DNA from: a virus
IMG/VR virus record: IMGVR_UViG_3300046009_008990
Location: 1-49,183 of that record
DNA length: 49,183 nucleotides
Direction: 5' to 3' (one strand)
Positions 8,742 to 16,309 of the stretch are shown here, piece after piece. Position numbers and translations under genes: made by a program. The number at the start of each line of letters is the position of its first letter. Position 1 is the stretch's first letter. The notes beneath the pieces are model-generated. The model had not been told where the DNA came from. It saw nothing but the letters and a program-made list of their open reading frames with translations, and did not search any database.

Positions 8742-8882
8742 ATGAAGAAAGAAAATAAAATTATTGGAATAGCTGTTGATAAAGAATTACTTAAAAAAGT
8801 TGACGCTGGAAACTATAATCGTTCTAAACTTATAGATGATTTGTTGACCAAACACTACGAAGAAAAAAAAGTTAAAAAATAA
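8742..8882 (+). CDS. small ribbon-helix-helix-like DNA-binding protein
   Basis: 46 residues. A polar start (MKKENK) is followed by a short strand (IIGIAVDKELL) and two helices (NYNRSKLIDDLL), the pattern of CopG/Arc ribbon-helix-helix proteins, with a lysine-rich tail. It is the first of two such genes in front of an endonuclease on the plus strand and has its own phage-type promoter motif. It probably represses or tunes the endonuclease or nearby genes; the operator is unknown. Confidence 0.65.
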   Translation: MKKENKIIGIAVDKELLKKVDAGNYNRSKLIDDLLTKHYEEKKVKK

Positions 8883-8915
8883 TTCATAAAATTATGACTT
8901 TTTTAATTTTCCACG

Positions 8916-8924
8916 ATATTTATA
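8916..8924 (+). promoter_or_regulatory. phage-type promoter motif ATATTTATA
   Basis: ATATTTATA lies about 30 bases upstream of the ATG at 8955 in the same orientation as the gene. Confidence 0.45.
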
Positions 8925-8954
8925 AGTATATAACATTTATTAATACTCAATATC

Positions 8955-9107
8955 ATGGGAAGAAAAGCAAAAATACAAGAAGAAAAGAAAGATAAGATAA
9001 GTATCTCTATCTCTAAAGAAAACTACGAAGCAATGGCTTCAGATGGAATCAATAAATCACAACTAATCAACTGGTTGTTAGAACAACATTTTAATTCTAT
9101 CAAGTAA
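8955..9107 (+). CDS. second ribbon-helix-helix-like protein
   Basis: 50 residues. A basic arm (MGRKAK) precedes a strand (KISISISKENY) and helix-turn-helix segment (GINKSQLINWLLEQHF), typical of ribbon-helix-helix repressors. Its TAA overlaps the ATG of the endonuclease (TAATG), so the two are translationally coupled. This resembles a self-regulated mobile endonuclease unit. Confidence 0.65.
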   Translation: MGRKAKIQEEKKDKISISISKENYEAMASDGINKSQLINWLLEQHFNSIK

Positions 9108-10015
9108 TGGAATCTAAAACATACACTTTCATTCAAAAAGCTAAAGAAGTTCATGGTGATAAATATGATTATTCGTTAGTTAATTATTTAACCAATAAAA
9201 CAAAAGTAACAATAACGTGTCCGATTCATGGTGAATTTAATCAAACACCTAACAGTCATTTAAAGGGTGACGGATGCCCTAAATGTGGTTTAATTAATCG
9301 AGGTAATTCTAAGACTAAAACGTTATCACAATTTATATCTGAAGCTAAAGAGATTCATGGTGATAAATACGATTATTCTAAAACAATCTATACTAAACTA
9401 AAATCAAACGTTGTTATCATTTGCCCAATTCATGGCGAATTTGAACAAACCCCAAAATCACATTTAACTGGAGCTGGTTGTCGAAAATGTGGGCGACAAA
9501 TTTGTGGTGATAAGTCTAGATTAACTACGGAAAGCTTTATCGAAAAAGCCAACAAAACACATAATAATTTTTACGATTATTCTAAAACAGTTTATATTAA
9601 TTCGAGAACAAAAGTTCAAATAATTTGTCCTGTGCATGGGTTATTTGAACAAAATCCTAAACATCACTCACTAGGCATTGGTTGTCCGCTTTGTAAAGAA
9701 TCAAAAGGTGAAAAAGAAGTCAGAGAGTACCTTGAACAAAACAATATCAAATTTATACCACAATATAAGTTTGCTGATTGTAAAAATATTAAACCATTAC
9801 CATTTGATTTCTATTTACCCGACCACAACACATGTATCGAATATAACGGTAAACAACATTACATTTTGAATGAATTCTTTGGTGAAGACAGTTTTAAACT
9901 AACACAAAAAAACGATAAAATAAAAATGGGATATTGTCAAAACAACAATATCCCATTGATAGTAATTAAATACGATGAAAACGTATTTGAGCGTTTAAAC
10001 GAAGCCCATTTTTAG
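9107..10015 (+). CDS. DUF723-repeat homing-type endonuclease
   Basis: 302 residues. Three DUF723-like repeats (residues ~1-65, ~72-140, ~145-200), each with C-P-I/V-H-G and a closing C-x-x-C, come before a C-terminal nuclease-like domain: V-R-E-Y-L-E-Q-N, then F-D-F-Y-L-P-D-H-N then C-I-E-Y-N-G-K-Q-H-Y, the D...E-x-N-G-x-Q-H pattern of Vsr/PD-(D/E)xK-fold endonucleases. It shares its repeats with the helicase encoded next to it on the opposite strand. It runs 21 bases into the 3' end of the convergent AAA+ gene. Likely a free-standing selfish endonuclease. Confidence 0.8.
   Translation: MESKTYTFIQKAKEVHGDKYDYSLVNYLTNKTKVTITCPIHGEFNQTPNSHLKGDGCPKCGLINRGNSKTKTLSQFISEAKEIHGDKYDYSKTIYTKLKSNVVIICPIHGEFEQTPKSHLTGAGCRKCGRQICGDKSRLTTESFIEKANKTHNNFYDYSKTVYINSRTKVQIICPVHGLFEQNPKHHSLGIGCPLCKESKGEKEVREYLEQNNIKFIPQYKFADCKNIKPLPFDFYLPDHNTCIEYNGKQHYILNEFFGEDSFKLTQKNDKIKMGYCQNNNIPLIVIKYDENVFERLNEAHF
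9927..9957. repeat. 11-bp perfect inverted repeat inside endonuclease gene
   Basis: ATGGGATATTG and its exact complement are separated by 9 bases near the 3' end of the coding sequence. No T tract follows, so it is not a standard terminator. Confidence 0.7.
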
Positions 10016-11302
10016 CTTATCAGCTGAATTTTGTGACATATAGAACCCTTTATAAGACTCTTTGATTAGACTTATCGTATCATCAAGCGTCCATTTATCA
10101 TCTTCTTCTGACATTTCAACAATGTTTTCAGCTAAGTTAGCGATAAACGCACCAGTAATGTTAGGTTTTTTACCGTTGATGTTTTCTGTAAGAGCATCGT
10201 ATACTTCTTTCATTCTCCATTTTTCTGGTAAGTGAATATCACAAACTTTGATGATTTGTTCTTCGTTTAAGAAGGTGTAATCTAAGGTGAAATTGAAACG
10301 ACCTGGTCTCTCAGCCGCTTTATCAACAAGTCCTTTGTCGTTTGTCGAAGCCAATAAACTAATTTTACGTTTCTTAACACCATCAAAGAACGATAAGAAT
10401 TGACCAAGCATTCTTGTATAGGAACCGTTATCACGTGAACCTAAGTATAAGTCAATATCATCCATGATGATTACCGCGCTTTCAAAAATCTCACAAGCTT
10501 CCATGATTGAATTCAAATCACCAGTTGTTGTAAAGTCTGGAATTACAAATGTAACATCTGGGATAAGACGACGACAAATTTCACGAATACTTTCGGTTTT
10601 ACCCGTACCAGGTTCTCCATTCAACAAATATCTAGCACTACCACCTCTCGCCACACGAGAAATAAAGTGTTCAATGTATCTACGTTGAACTTCGGTCATA
10701 ATTAATTCATTCGAAGCTTCTTTGATATCGATTACAGAGATACCTTTAAAACGACCTTCAATAAGTGAAATTTTGATACATTTCCCTTTGTACTCTGAGT
10801 TGTTAAACGCAAGAGATTTGATTTTCTTGAATGTATCTTCAAATTCTTTGTATTTAAGACCTTTTTTGCTTGTGATGTGCACTTGGTTAATTAAATCACC
10901 TCTACCATCTGTGAACATTTTGGTTTGTACAAACCAATCGTTATCGTCACCAGCAAAAGTACAGTTAAACCAAAATGAATCAATATTGTTGAAAGAACCA
11001 CCAATAGTAATCCTACCAATATTGTCAGTGTCACCATACATTCTAACAGAAATGTCTTTGGTTTCTTTTTTCACGTATAAATCGTGAAAATAGGAGTTAA
11101 TAATCGCAAATTCAACAAATGATACATCCTCAGTAAATTCATTACTGGTGTAATCATCAAACTCATCTTCTAAGTTTTCTTGTGTTTCCGCTGGGTCTAC
11201 ATATTTAATTTCAAGTTCATCCATTTTTTTCTTTTTATTAGTTCCTTTAATTGCTTCTAAAAATGCTTCTGGCATTAATTCTTTAACTGTATTTTTACTC
11301 AT
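9995..11302 (-). CDS. AAA+ ATPase
   Basis: 435 residues. The AAA+ core lies at about residues 215-370: Walker A (G-E-P-G-T-G-K-T), Walker B (V-I-I-M-D-D-I-D), sensor-like L-L-A-S-T-N-D and arginine-finger region R-P-G-R-F-N. The arrangement resembles BCS1/proteasome-type remodelling ATPases. The first ~200 residues are an acidic, family-specific domain I do not recognise. It probably remodels a protein or nucleoprotein complex. It is the last gene of a minus-strand run and overlaps the convergent endonuclease by 21 bases. Confidence 0.8.
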   Translation of the reverse strand: MSKNTVKELMPEAFLEAIKGTNKKKKMDELEIKYVDPAETQENLEDEFDDYTSNEFTEDVSFVEFAIINSYFHDLYVKKETKDISVRMYGDTDNIGRITIGGSFNNIDSFWFNCTFAGDDNDWFVQTKMFTDGRGDLINQVHITSKKGLKYKEFEDTFKKIKSLAFNNSEYKGKCIKISLIEGRFKGISVIDIKEASNELIMTEVQRRYIEHFISRVARGGSARYLLNGEPGTGKTESIREICRRLIPDVTFVIPDFTTTGDLNSIMEACEIFESAVIIMDDIDLYLGSRDNGSYTRMLGQFLSFFDGVKKRKISLLASTNDKGLVDKAAERPGRFNFTLDYTFLNEEQIIKVCDIHLPEKWRMKEVYDALTENINGKKPNITGAFIANLAENIVEMSEEDDKWTLDDTISLIKESYKGFYMSQNSADKLKMGFV

Positions 11303-11315
11303 TTTTTTTTTTATT

Positions 11316-11906
11316 TTAATGGTGGTCTACCGATTCAATTTCTCTATTTTTCATTATCTCTTTTATTTGAGTATAACTAACAGGTTTATAATCCCATCCA
11401 TTGCAACCCATATCTAAGACTTTTCTTTTGTAATACTCTGGGTTGTTTGGTACAAGACTTTGGTGACAGTGACCATGTAAATGCCATTCACCGTGATGTG
11501 ACTTATCCCATGATAATATAGGATAATGCATAATCATAATCCCTTGATATTTTCTAGGGTTTTCTTCGTCTAATACTGATAGATTGATATAGTCACTGAC
11601 CGTTTCAAATCTACCTAATTTTCTGATATCTTTTTCGTTGTCATGATTACCTAATACGAAGTGTATCTTACCGTTTAGTTGGTCAACTATGGATTTAGCA
11701 ACACCGCCTGAGCGGTCAAAGCATAAATCACCCATATAGATTACCGTATCGTTTACATCAACCAATTCGTTCCAATTCTCTATAAGAGTATGGTCCATTT
11801 CTTGCACATTGGCAAATGGTCGATTATCATATTTGATAATATTAGAATGACAAAAATGGTAATCAGATGCAAACCAAACATTTTGGTTATCTATTTTTAA
11901 TCTCAT
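11316..11906 (-). CDS. calcineurin-like metallophosphoesterase
   Basis: 196 residues, close to the usual size of small phage metallophosphoesterases. The metal-binding signature is clear: D-Y-H-F-C-H (DxH), G-D-L (GD), L-G-N-H-D-N (GNHD), M-H-Y-P and H-L-H-G-H-C-H (GHxH). These enzymes cleave phosphomonoesters or phosphodiesters with two metal ions. The start overlaps the end of the upstream gene by 20 bases. The substrate cannot be told. Confidence 0.9.
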   Translation of the reverse strand: MRLKIDNQNVWFASDYHFCHSNIIKYDNRPFANVQEMDHTLIENWNELVDVNDTVIYMGDLCFDRSGGVAKSIVDQLNGKIHFVLGNHDNEKDIRKLGRFETVSDYINLSVLDEENPRKYQGIMIMHYPILSWDKSHHGEWHLHGHCHQSLVPNNPEYYKRKVLDMGCNGWDYKPVSYTQIKEIMKNREIESVDHH

Positions 11907-12489
11907 TTTTTTCTAATTGTTCTTTTAATTTTAAAAGCGCATCACTGGCTGCTCCCAATGAATAACTTGCGCCATGTTTTTTTGGTTCTAATTTTTTTAC
12001 CTTGTTTTGGATTTTTTCATCTCCAATTTGTTTTGCTCTATCTAAAAAGCTTTCACGTCTGATATCCCCCAATAACCAATTAATGTGTTTATCACCGCTT
12101 AATGATTTGGTAATAACCCAGTCGAAGAATTCATGGTAACTATCCAACGACATAAAAGTTGTAGTTTTATCACCAGACAAACCTAACTTTCTATCACCAA
12201 TTAATTTTTTAATCGGTGTGATACTTGGAGTTTTATCATCCAACGCAAATTTAAGACTATCAAAAAAATCTTTTTTAAATTCTTCTGTTTGAGTTCCCTC
12301 AAAAATATCTTGGATTGAGAATAGTTTTGTGTTACTTAACACACAAACGAAAGGACCTGTTGGTTTTTCAAAAACTTTTTCAACCTTACTAATCGGTACA
12401 TATGAGCGTACTAAATGGTTTAAAAACCCCCTTTTTTTAGAATCAGCTAACATCCCATCTAGCTTTGCAAAAATCTCTTGTTTATTCAT
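11887..12489 (-). CDS. protein of unknown function
   Basis: 200 residues, charged, with no signal peptide or membrane segment. The C-terminus is lysine- and glutamate-rich and probably helical. I recognise no family. It lies between DUF3307 and the phosphoesterase gene, and its last 20 bases overlap the latter. Confidence 0.55.
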   Translation of the reverse strand: MNKQEIFAKLDGMLADSKKRGFLNHLVRSYVPISKVEKVFEKPTGPFVCVLSNTKLFSIQDIFEGTQTEEFKKDFFDSLKFALDDKTPSITPIKKLIGDRKLGLSGDKTTTFMSLDSYHEFFDWVITKSLSGDKHINWLLGDIRRESFLDRAKQIGDEKIQNKVKKLEPKKHGASYSLGAASDALLKLKEQLEKNEIKNR

Positions 12490-12492
12490 TTT

Positions 12493-12885
12493 TTATAAAA
12501 TTATATAGTTTATTACGATAAATATTTGTAAGTAATGTAACCATTGGTCGAACCCAATAGTAACGAAAAATTCGTGGTTTTTATTGGCTCTGTAATACTT
12601 TCCAGTTATACGACTAGTGATATAGTCTGTTATAAAATGCATTACGAATATTGACATAGCCGCTGAGATATATTGTAAAAATGTTACATGTAAACCAACA
12701 ATTGAAAACAATAAACACCACAACAAAATTGTCGTTAAGGTGTAAACACTAACATGCATACCCAACCAATAGTTACTGGTACTTTTATTCAACGCCATTT
12801 TTTCGCTTTGTAAAACAAAATCAGCAACCCAATGAACTAAAAGGAAATACAATACGTAAGCGAAAATAATACTAACAATATCCAT
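12493..12885 (-). CDS. DUF3307-like integral membrane protein
   Basis: 130 residues with about four membrane segments. Family landmarks are H-W-V-A-D-F-V-L-Q-S near residue 18, a conserved histidine in G-M-H-V-S-V-Y, H-F-I-T-D-Y near residue 83 and D-Q-W-L-H-Y-L-Q near residue 113. DUF3307 proteins occur in bacteria and phages; their function is unknown. The start overlaps the stop of the YqeY gene by one base. Confidence 0.75.
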   Translation of the reverse strand: MDIVSIIFAYVLYFLLVHWVADFVLQSEKMALNKSTSNYWLGMHVSVYTLTTILLWCLLFSIVGLHVTFLQYISAAMSIFVMHFITDYITSRITGKYYRANKNHEFFVTIGFDQWLHYLQIFIVINYIIL

Positions 12886-13280
12886 TACACAAGGATTTCT
12901 TTAACAATTTCAGAAACTAATTTATTATCAGCCATACCCTTGAATGATTTGTTAAACTCACCCATCATTTGACCCATATTAGTCATTCCGTTATTTTTAT
13001 AGTTTGTCAAAACCTCTCGGATTTTATCTTCACCCATCAATATAGGTAAATAAGGTTTGATAAACTCTAACTCAGACATCGATTCTGGTGTATTTGTAGT
13101 TTTAAGAGATTTTTCCATTTTCTTGATAATATTCAATACAGATTCATCTGTTGAAACAGTACCTCTACCCTCTTCGTTTTGTATTTCACCCTTTAAGATA
13201 CCCAAAAATGTTTTTTTAGCCATATCTTTTGCTTTGAACGCTTCGATAAAATCAGCGTTTATTCTTTCTTTAAGTGTCAT
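12885..13280 (-). CDS. YqeY/GatB-like domain protein
   Basis: 131 residues. The sequence follows the YqeY family: T-L-K-E-R-I-N-A-D-F near the start, L-G-I-L-K-G-E-I-Q-N, E-L-E-F-I-K-P-Y-L-P in the middle, and a C-terminal M-G-Q-M-M-G-E-F-N-K. This fold equals the tail domain of GatB, the tRNA-dependent amidotransferase, and may bind tRNA. In a phage rich in tRNA genes a tRNA-related role is plausible but inferred. Confidence 0.8.
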   Translation of the reverse strand: MTLKERINADFIEAFKAKDMAKKTFLGILKGEIQNEEGRGTVSTDESVLNIIKKMEKSLKTTNTPESMSELEFIKPYLPILMGEDKIREVLTNYKNNGMTNMGQMMGEFNKSFKGMADNKLVSEIVKEILV

Positions 13281-13284
13281 ATTT

Positions 13285-13572
13285 TTAATTTTTATTTATA
13301 AAATAATAATGATATGAGTTTTCTCCATCAACAGCATAATATGCTAGTGTTAATTCACCTTTTTGCACTCTTTCAGATATATGTTTACGTTCTTCAATAT
13401 CTGCGTTGGATGCTATTCTGATGGTTTTAAAATCATTCTTGCGTTTCTTTTCTTCTTTGTTTGTCGCTTCAACAACTGGTTTTTTTTCTGGTTCTTCAGC
13501 AGTTTCTCTTTTTTTAGGGACAATCGGTTTAATTACAGGTTTTACAACTGCTTTTTTTCTTTCTTTTGCCAT
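13285..13572 (-). CDS. small Lys/Pro-rich protein of unknown function
   Basis: 95 residues. The first half is a low-complexity Lys/Pro/Glu region, probably disordered; the second half (from about residue 48) may be a small folded domain ending in Y-H-Y-Y-F-I-N-K-N. I do not recognise it. A host-type promoter box lies just upstream at 13579-13586. Confidence 0.55.
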   Translation of the reverse strand: MAKERKKAVVKPVIKPIVPKKRETAEEPEKKPVVEATNKEEKKRKNDFKTIRIASNADIEERKHISERVQKGELTLAYYAVDGENSYHYYFINKN

Positions 13573-13578
13573 ATATCA

Positions 13579-13586
13579 CAAAGATA
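13579..13586 (-). promoter_or_regulatory. host-type promoter box
   Basis: The minus strand reads TATCTTTGTG, 7 bases upstream of the ATG at 13572. The transcript would be nearly leaderless. Confidence 0.45.
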
Positions 13587-13599
13587 CTAAATTAAATTT

Positions 13600-14106
13600 T
13601 TAAAAACAATCTTTTTGTTCTTTTTTTTCATAAAGTTCAAATCTAAACTTTAAACCATTCTCTTCATACACTTCACTACCCTCTTTTAAACACCATTTTC
13701 CAGTTTCTAAACCTTCTAAATATATATCACCTTCAATATTGGCATATATTTGTGTTAAATAAACTTTTGTCGCATATTTAAAAGCTTCTTTGTATAATTC
13801 AGCACCACCAATGATAAACACTTGTTTATCACTGTTTTCGTGTGAAATTAAAATGTGTTCTAAATCATCAGAAACCGTTGCGCCATTAGCATCATAGTTT
13901 TTGTCTCTAGACATAACAATGTTATTACGATTAGGTAATGGTCTATACTTTTCTGGAATACTTTCCCAACACTTACGACCCATTACCACCGTATGTCCGT
14001 TGGTAGTTTCTTTAAAATACTTCATGTCAGTAGGTAAATGCCATGGTAAATCATTGTTTTTACCTATGACAAAATTAGTCGACATCGCTACTATTATGTT
14101 TATCAT
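13600..14106 (-). CDS. folA: dihydrofolate reductase
   Basis: 168 residues, normal length for bacterial DHFR. Landmarks are I-I-V-A-M-S at the N-terminus, N-D-L-P-W-H-L-P-T-D (catalytic Asp region), V-V-M-G-R-K-C-W-E-S-I and V-F-I-I-G-G-A-E-L-Y. It reduces dihydrofolate with NADPH for thymidylate synthesis, common in phages that raise nucleotide supply. Its first codons overlap the end of the upstream small gene by 32 bases. Confidence 0.95.
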   Translation of the reverse strand: MINIIVAMSTNFVIGKNNDLPWHLPTDMKYFKETTNGHTVVMGRKCWESIPEKYRPLPNRNNIVMSRDKNYDANGATVSDDLEHILISHENSDKQVFIIGGAELYKEAFKYATKVYLTQIYANIEGDIYLEGLETGKWCLKEGSEVYEENGLKFRFELYEKKEQKDCF

Positions 14107-14281
14107 CTTTTTTATTTTTTAAAGTTTCTTCTGTTATTGATAGTAATGTGTGTTTATCATACGTCATGATATCAAACACTACTGAACGATTTTGATTTAA
14201 CCATCGTTTAAATATGAGTTCTCCTTTTGCATTGAATAAGTATAACTCGTTTCCATGTATTTCTTTTCTAAACGTTTGCAT
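14075..14281 (-). CDS. small protein of unknown function
   Basis: 68 residues, with an N-terminal half that may form beta strands (E-L-Y-L-F-N-A-K-G-E-L-I-F) and a charged tail. No family recognised. It overlaps DHFR by 32 bases and the upstream gene by 14 bases. Confidence 0.45.
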   Translation of the reverse strand: MQTFRKEIHGNELYLFNAKGELIFKRWLNQNRSVVFDIMTYDKHTLLSITEETLKNKKDDKHNSSDVD

Positions 14282-14483
14282 AATTAATATTTACATCACA
14301 ATTAAAATTTTGCCTCTTAATGTTAAGCTTCGTAACCAATTTGACATAAAATTCTTCGTTATTTGTTTGTTCTCTGAAAAGATTTAGATATTTTTCAGCA
14401 TTTTTTATGTGTTCACACGTTTCACAAGAACCTATAATCTTATCAGCCTTATGTATAGCTCTAATTAAATCTAATACATCCAT
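14268..14483 (-). CDS. small protein of unknown function
   Basis: 71 residues, mostly helical by composition, with a C-x-x-C pair (S-C-E-T-C) near residue 20. It is packed between the thioesterase gene and the next small gene. No family recognised. Confidence 0.45.
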   Translation of the reverse strand: MDVLDLIRAIHKADKIIGSCETCEHIKNAEKYLNLFREQTNNEEFYVKLVTKLNIKRQNFNCDVNINYANV

Positions 14484-14490
14484 TGTAATC

Positions 14491-14910
14491 TTATTTGTTT
14501 AACAATTTCTCAAAACTCAAATCATGAGGATGAGATTTTTTATCTTTCATAGTAACAAAAGTAAAATTAGCAGCACATATTTCTTCAATATCACCACGTT
14601 GACTTTCTCTAGTTACTGTAATTTTAACTTGAATTGATGACCTACCCAATGCTTTTATATCGGCTTTCATTGTAATCAAATCACCTAGAAAAGCTGGTTT
14701 TTTAAAATCAATCTTATCAACACTAGCTGTCACAGCACCATCACAATCAGTTTCATATATTGCTCTACGAACAACCTTAACACCAGCAACGTCCATATTA
14801 CTCATTAAAACACCTCCAAAAAGTGTATCAGCATAATTCAAATCTTGTGGGAACACTGTAAACGAATGTGTTGCCATTAATCTATCCCCTCTGTATTTAT
14901 TTTCTCCCAT
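14491..14910 (-). CDS. hotdog-fold acyl-CoA thioesterase
   Basis: 139 residues. It matches acyl-CoA thioesterases of the hotdog fold: N-Y-A-D-T-L-F-G-G-V-L-M-S-N-M-D-V-A-G near residue 25, D-K-I-D-F-K-K-P and G-D-L-I-T-M. The start at 14908-14910 (MGENKYRGDRL) is chosen because it aligns with the start of the truncated copy at 15813. Its first 34 bases overlap the GIY-YIG gene, whose last codons are read in another frame. Host lipid or CoA metabolism is a likely target. Confidence 0.8.
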   Translation of the reverse strand: MGENKYRGDRLMATHSFTVFPQDLNYADTLFGGVLMSNMDVAGVKVVRRAIYETDCDGAVTASVDKIDFKKPAFLGDLITMKADIKALGRSSIQVKITVTRESQRGDIEEICAANFTFVTMKDKKSHPHDLSFEKLLNK

Positions 14911-15644
14911 AACCATTTATTTGTTTTACCATTTAAAAATTCAGAAATACAACTTTTACTTATATCATATTTTTTACTTAATTCTTCTATTGTCAGTCCC
15001 AATTCTTTATCTTTAACCAAATTTATTAATTCTAATTCATTTAATTTAGAATTTTTTATCGCTAAATTGTTTTTATGTTTTTGTTTTAAATCATCGTAAC
15101 TAATTATTTTATTTTCTATATTACCACTTTTGTATTTCCATAAAAAATTTTTAACATATACAATTTTATTACCATTTAGTTTAGTTAGTTTACCATTAAT
15201 TTCTTTTTCAGCGTCAGCTTTTGTTTCAAAATATTTGATAAATTCACCTTTTAAATTATATTGTAACGTAATTTTACCCATATCTATAACTTGTTTTCTA
15301 TTTAGTTTTTTACCTGTATGTGATTCACTTATTTTTCTTTTAGTTTCTTCACTAACAGGATGTTTTCGAACACCACCACCATAACCACCAGAGACTAAAT
15401 TATAATAGTTTTTATCGTTTATAGCGTTTAATTTTTCTATTAAAAATTTTTCATAACACCTAGCATCTTGTTCATTATCAAACTCTTTTAAAATTATTTT
15501 ATTAAAAGAATCAACACCGTATTTTTTTATCGCTTGTTTTAATAAAATTCCAGAACCTAAATAATTGTCACTATTATTTTTAGTAACACTAACACCGATA
15601 TATTTTTTACCGTTAACTAAATTTGTTGTTTCATATACATACAT
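14877..15644 (-). CDS. GIY-YIG homing endonuclease with HTH tail
   Basis: 255 residues. The N-terminal GIY-YIG domain reads Y-V-Y-E-T-T-N-L-V-N-G-K-K-Y-I-G-V and continues with N-Y-L-G-S-G, the pattern of phage Seg-type nucleases; a K-x-R-K-I-S-E-S-H-T-G-K DNA-binding motif follows at ~residue 105. The C-terminus has a helix-turn-helix-like segment (T-I-E-E-L-S-K-K-Y-D-I-S-K-S). It lies between a truncated and a complete thioesterase gene and its end overlaps the complete one. A selfish insertion is likely. Confidence 0.85.
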   Translation of the reverse strand: MYVYETTNLVNGKKYIGVSVTKNNSDNYLGSGILLKQAIKKYGVDSFNKIILKEFDNEQDARCYEKFLIEKLNAINDKNYYNLVSGGYGGGVRKHPVSEETKRKISESHTGKKLNRKQVIDMGKITLQYNLKGEFIKYFETKADAEKEINGKLTKLNGNKIVYVKNFLWKYKSGNIENKIISYDDLKQKHKNNLAIKNSKLNELELINLVKDKELGLTIEELSKKYDISKSCISEFLNGKTNKWLWEKINTEGID

Positions 15645-15656
15645 AACTTTTTTTAT

Positions 15657-15665
15657 TATAAATAT
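15657..15665 (-). promoter_or_regulatory. phage-type promoter motif ATATTTATA
   Basis: The minus strand reads ATATTTATAATAAAAAAAG, 12 bases upstream of the GIY-YIG start. Confidence 0.5.
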
Positions 15666-15687
15666 ATGGGAAAAACCAAAAAGTTAC

Positions 15688-15813
15688 TTAACCACCAAAA
15701 AACATTTCAGCCATTACCTTACCACCAAACAATGTGTCAGCATAGTTTAAGTCTTGTGGGAACACCGTAAACGAGTGTATTGCACTTATTTTATCTCCTT
15801 TAAACTTTTCCAT
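15688..15813 (-). pseudogene. truncated thioesterase copy
   Basis: 41 codons from ATG at 15811-15813 to TAA. Residues 12-29 (IHSFTVFPQDLNYADTLF) are nearly the same as the start of the intact thioesterase at 14910, then the frame ends after V-M-A-E-M-F-F-G-G. At the DNA level the two starts are clearly related but diverged (roughly three quarters identical by eye), so this is an old paralogous fragment. Its ATG overlaps the stop of the upstream gene (TAATG). Confidence 0.75.
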
Positions 15814-16055
15814 TACTTTAAATCTTTATTTAATCTTACTATTATTTGTGTTAACATTTCATTTCCATTAACATAACCATTATCTTCAGCAACACCAACC
15901 ATGAAACATAATGCTTCTGTTAGACATTTTATATCTGTGGTAATCACCTCTTTAGCTTCTTCAGCTGTAGTTGGTGGGTTGACACCCTCAGGTTTGTTTA
16001 TTGATATTGGAGTTTTGCTTTCTGTATCAATGCTAATGTTTATATCTGTTTTCAT
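15813..16055 (-). CDS. small acidic protein of unknown function
   Basis: 80 residues from the ATG at 16053-16055. A longer frame upstream would run through the promoter box, so this start is preferred. The first ~30 residues are polar and probably disordered; the rest is helical. No family recognised. A host-type promoter box lies at 16070-16077. Confidence 0.5.
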   Translation of the reverse strand: MKTDINISIDTESKTPISINKPEGVNPPTTAEEAKEVITTDIKCLTEALCFMVGVAEDNGYVNGNEMLTQIIVRLNKDLK

Positions 16056-16069
16056 ACTCAAATTTTTTA

Positions 16070-16077
16070 CAAATATA
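16070..16077 (-). promoter_or_regulatory. host-type promoter box
   Basis: The minus strand reads TATATTTG, 14 bases upstream of the ATG at 16055. It decides the start of that gene. Confidence 0.5.
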
Positions 16078-16099
16078 CGAATTATTTTATCAAATAACA

Positions 16100-16108
16100 A
16101 TATTTATA
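16100..16108 (+). promoter_or_regulatory. phage-type promoter motif ATATTTATA
   Basis: ATATTTATATTAAAAA on the plus strand, 15 bases upstream of the ATG at 16124. Confidence 0.5.
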
Positions 16109-16123
16109 TTAAAAATTAATGTT

Positions 16124-16276
16124 ATGGCAAAACCACAATCAAAATCAGCTAGTGTTTCTGTGAGAATCGAAAAACCTAAAAAGAAAAGACCAGGAGTTCA
16201 TTCTAAATGTAAATCTTCAAAATTGAAGAAGTCTAAGAATTATTTGAAAAAATATAAAGGCCAAGGAAAACGCTAA
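16124..16276 (+). CDS. very basic small protein, possibly nucleic-acid binding
   Basis: 50 residues, about one third lysine or arginine, ending in Y-L-K-K-Y-K-G-Q-G-K-R. No fold can be named. Such basic proteins in phages often bind DNA or RNA or are packaged. It has its own phage-type promoter motif upstream and a strong terminator directly downstream, so it is a monocistronic unit. Confidence 0.65.
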   Translation: MAKPQSKSASVSVRIEKPKKKRPGVHSKCKSSKLKKSKNYLKKYKGQGKR

Positions 16277-16309
16277 AAAAAAAAAAGAGGGGATATCCCC
16301 TCTTTTTTA
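16277..16309. terminator. bidirectional intrinsic terminator
   Basis: A perfect 16-base palindrome (GAGGGGATATCCCCTC) is flanked by an A run on one side and a T run on the other. It lies between convergent genes and serves both. Confidence 0.9.

Noticed and set aside
15813-16100. Longer start for the 15813 gene and similar upstream extensions (17795, 21657, 34465)
   Set aside because: The extensions begin at TTG or GTG codons or run through promoter boxes TAnnTTTG, so the downstream ATG starts are preferred.
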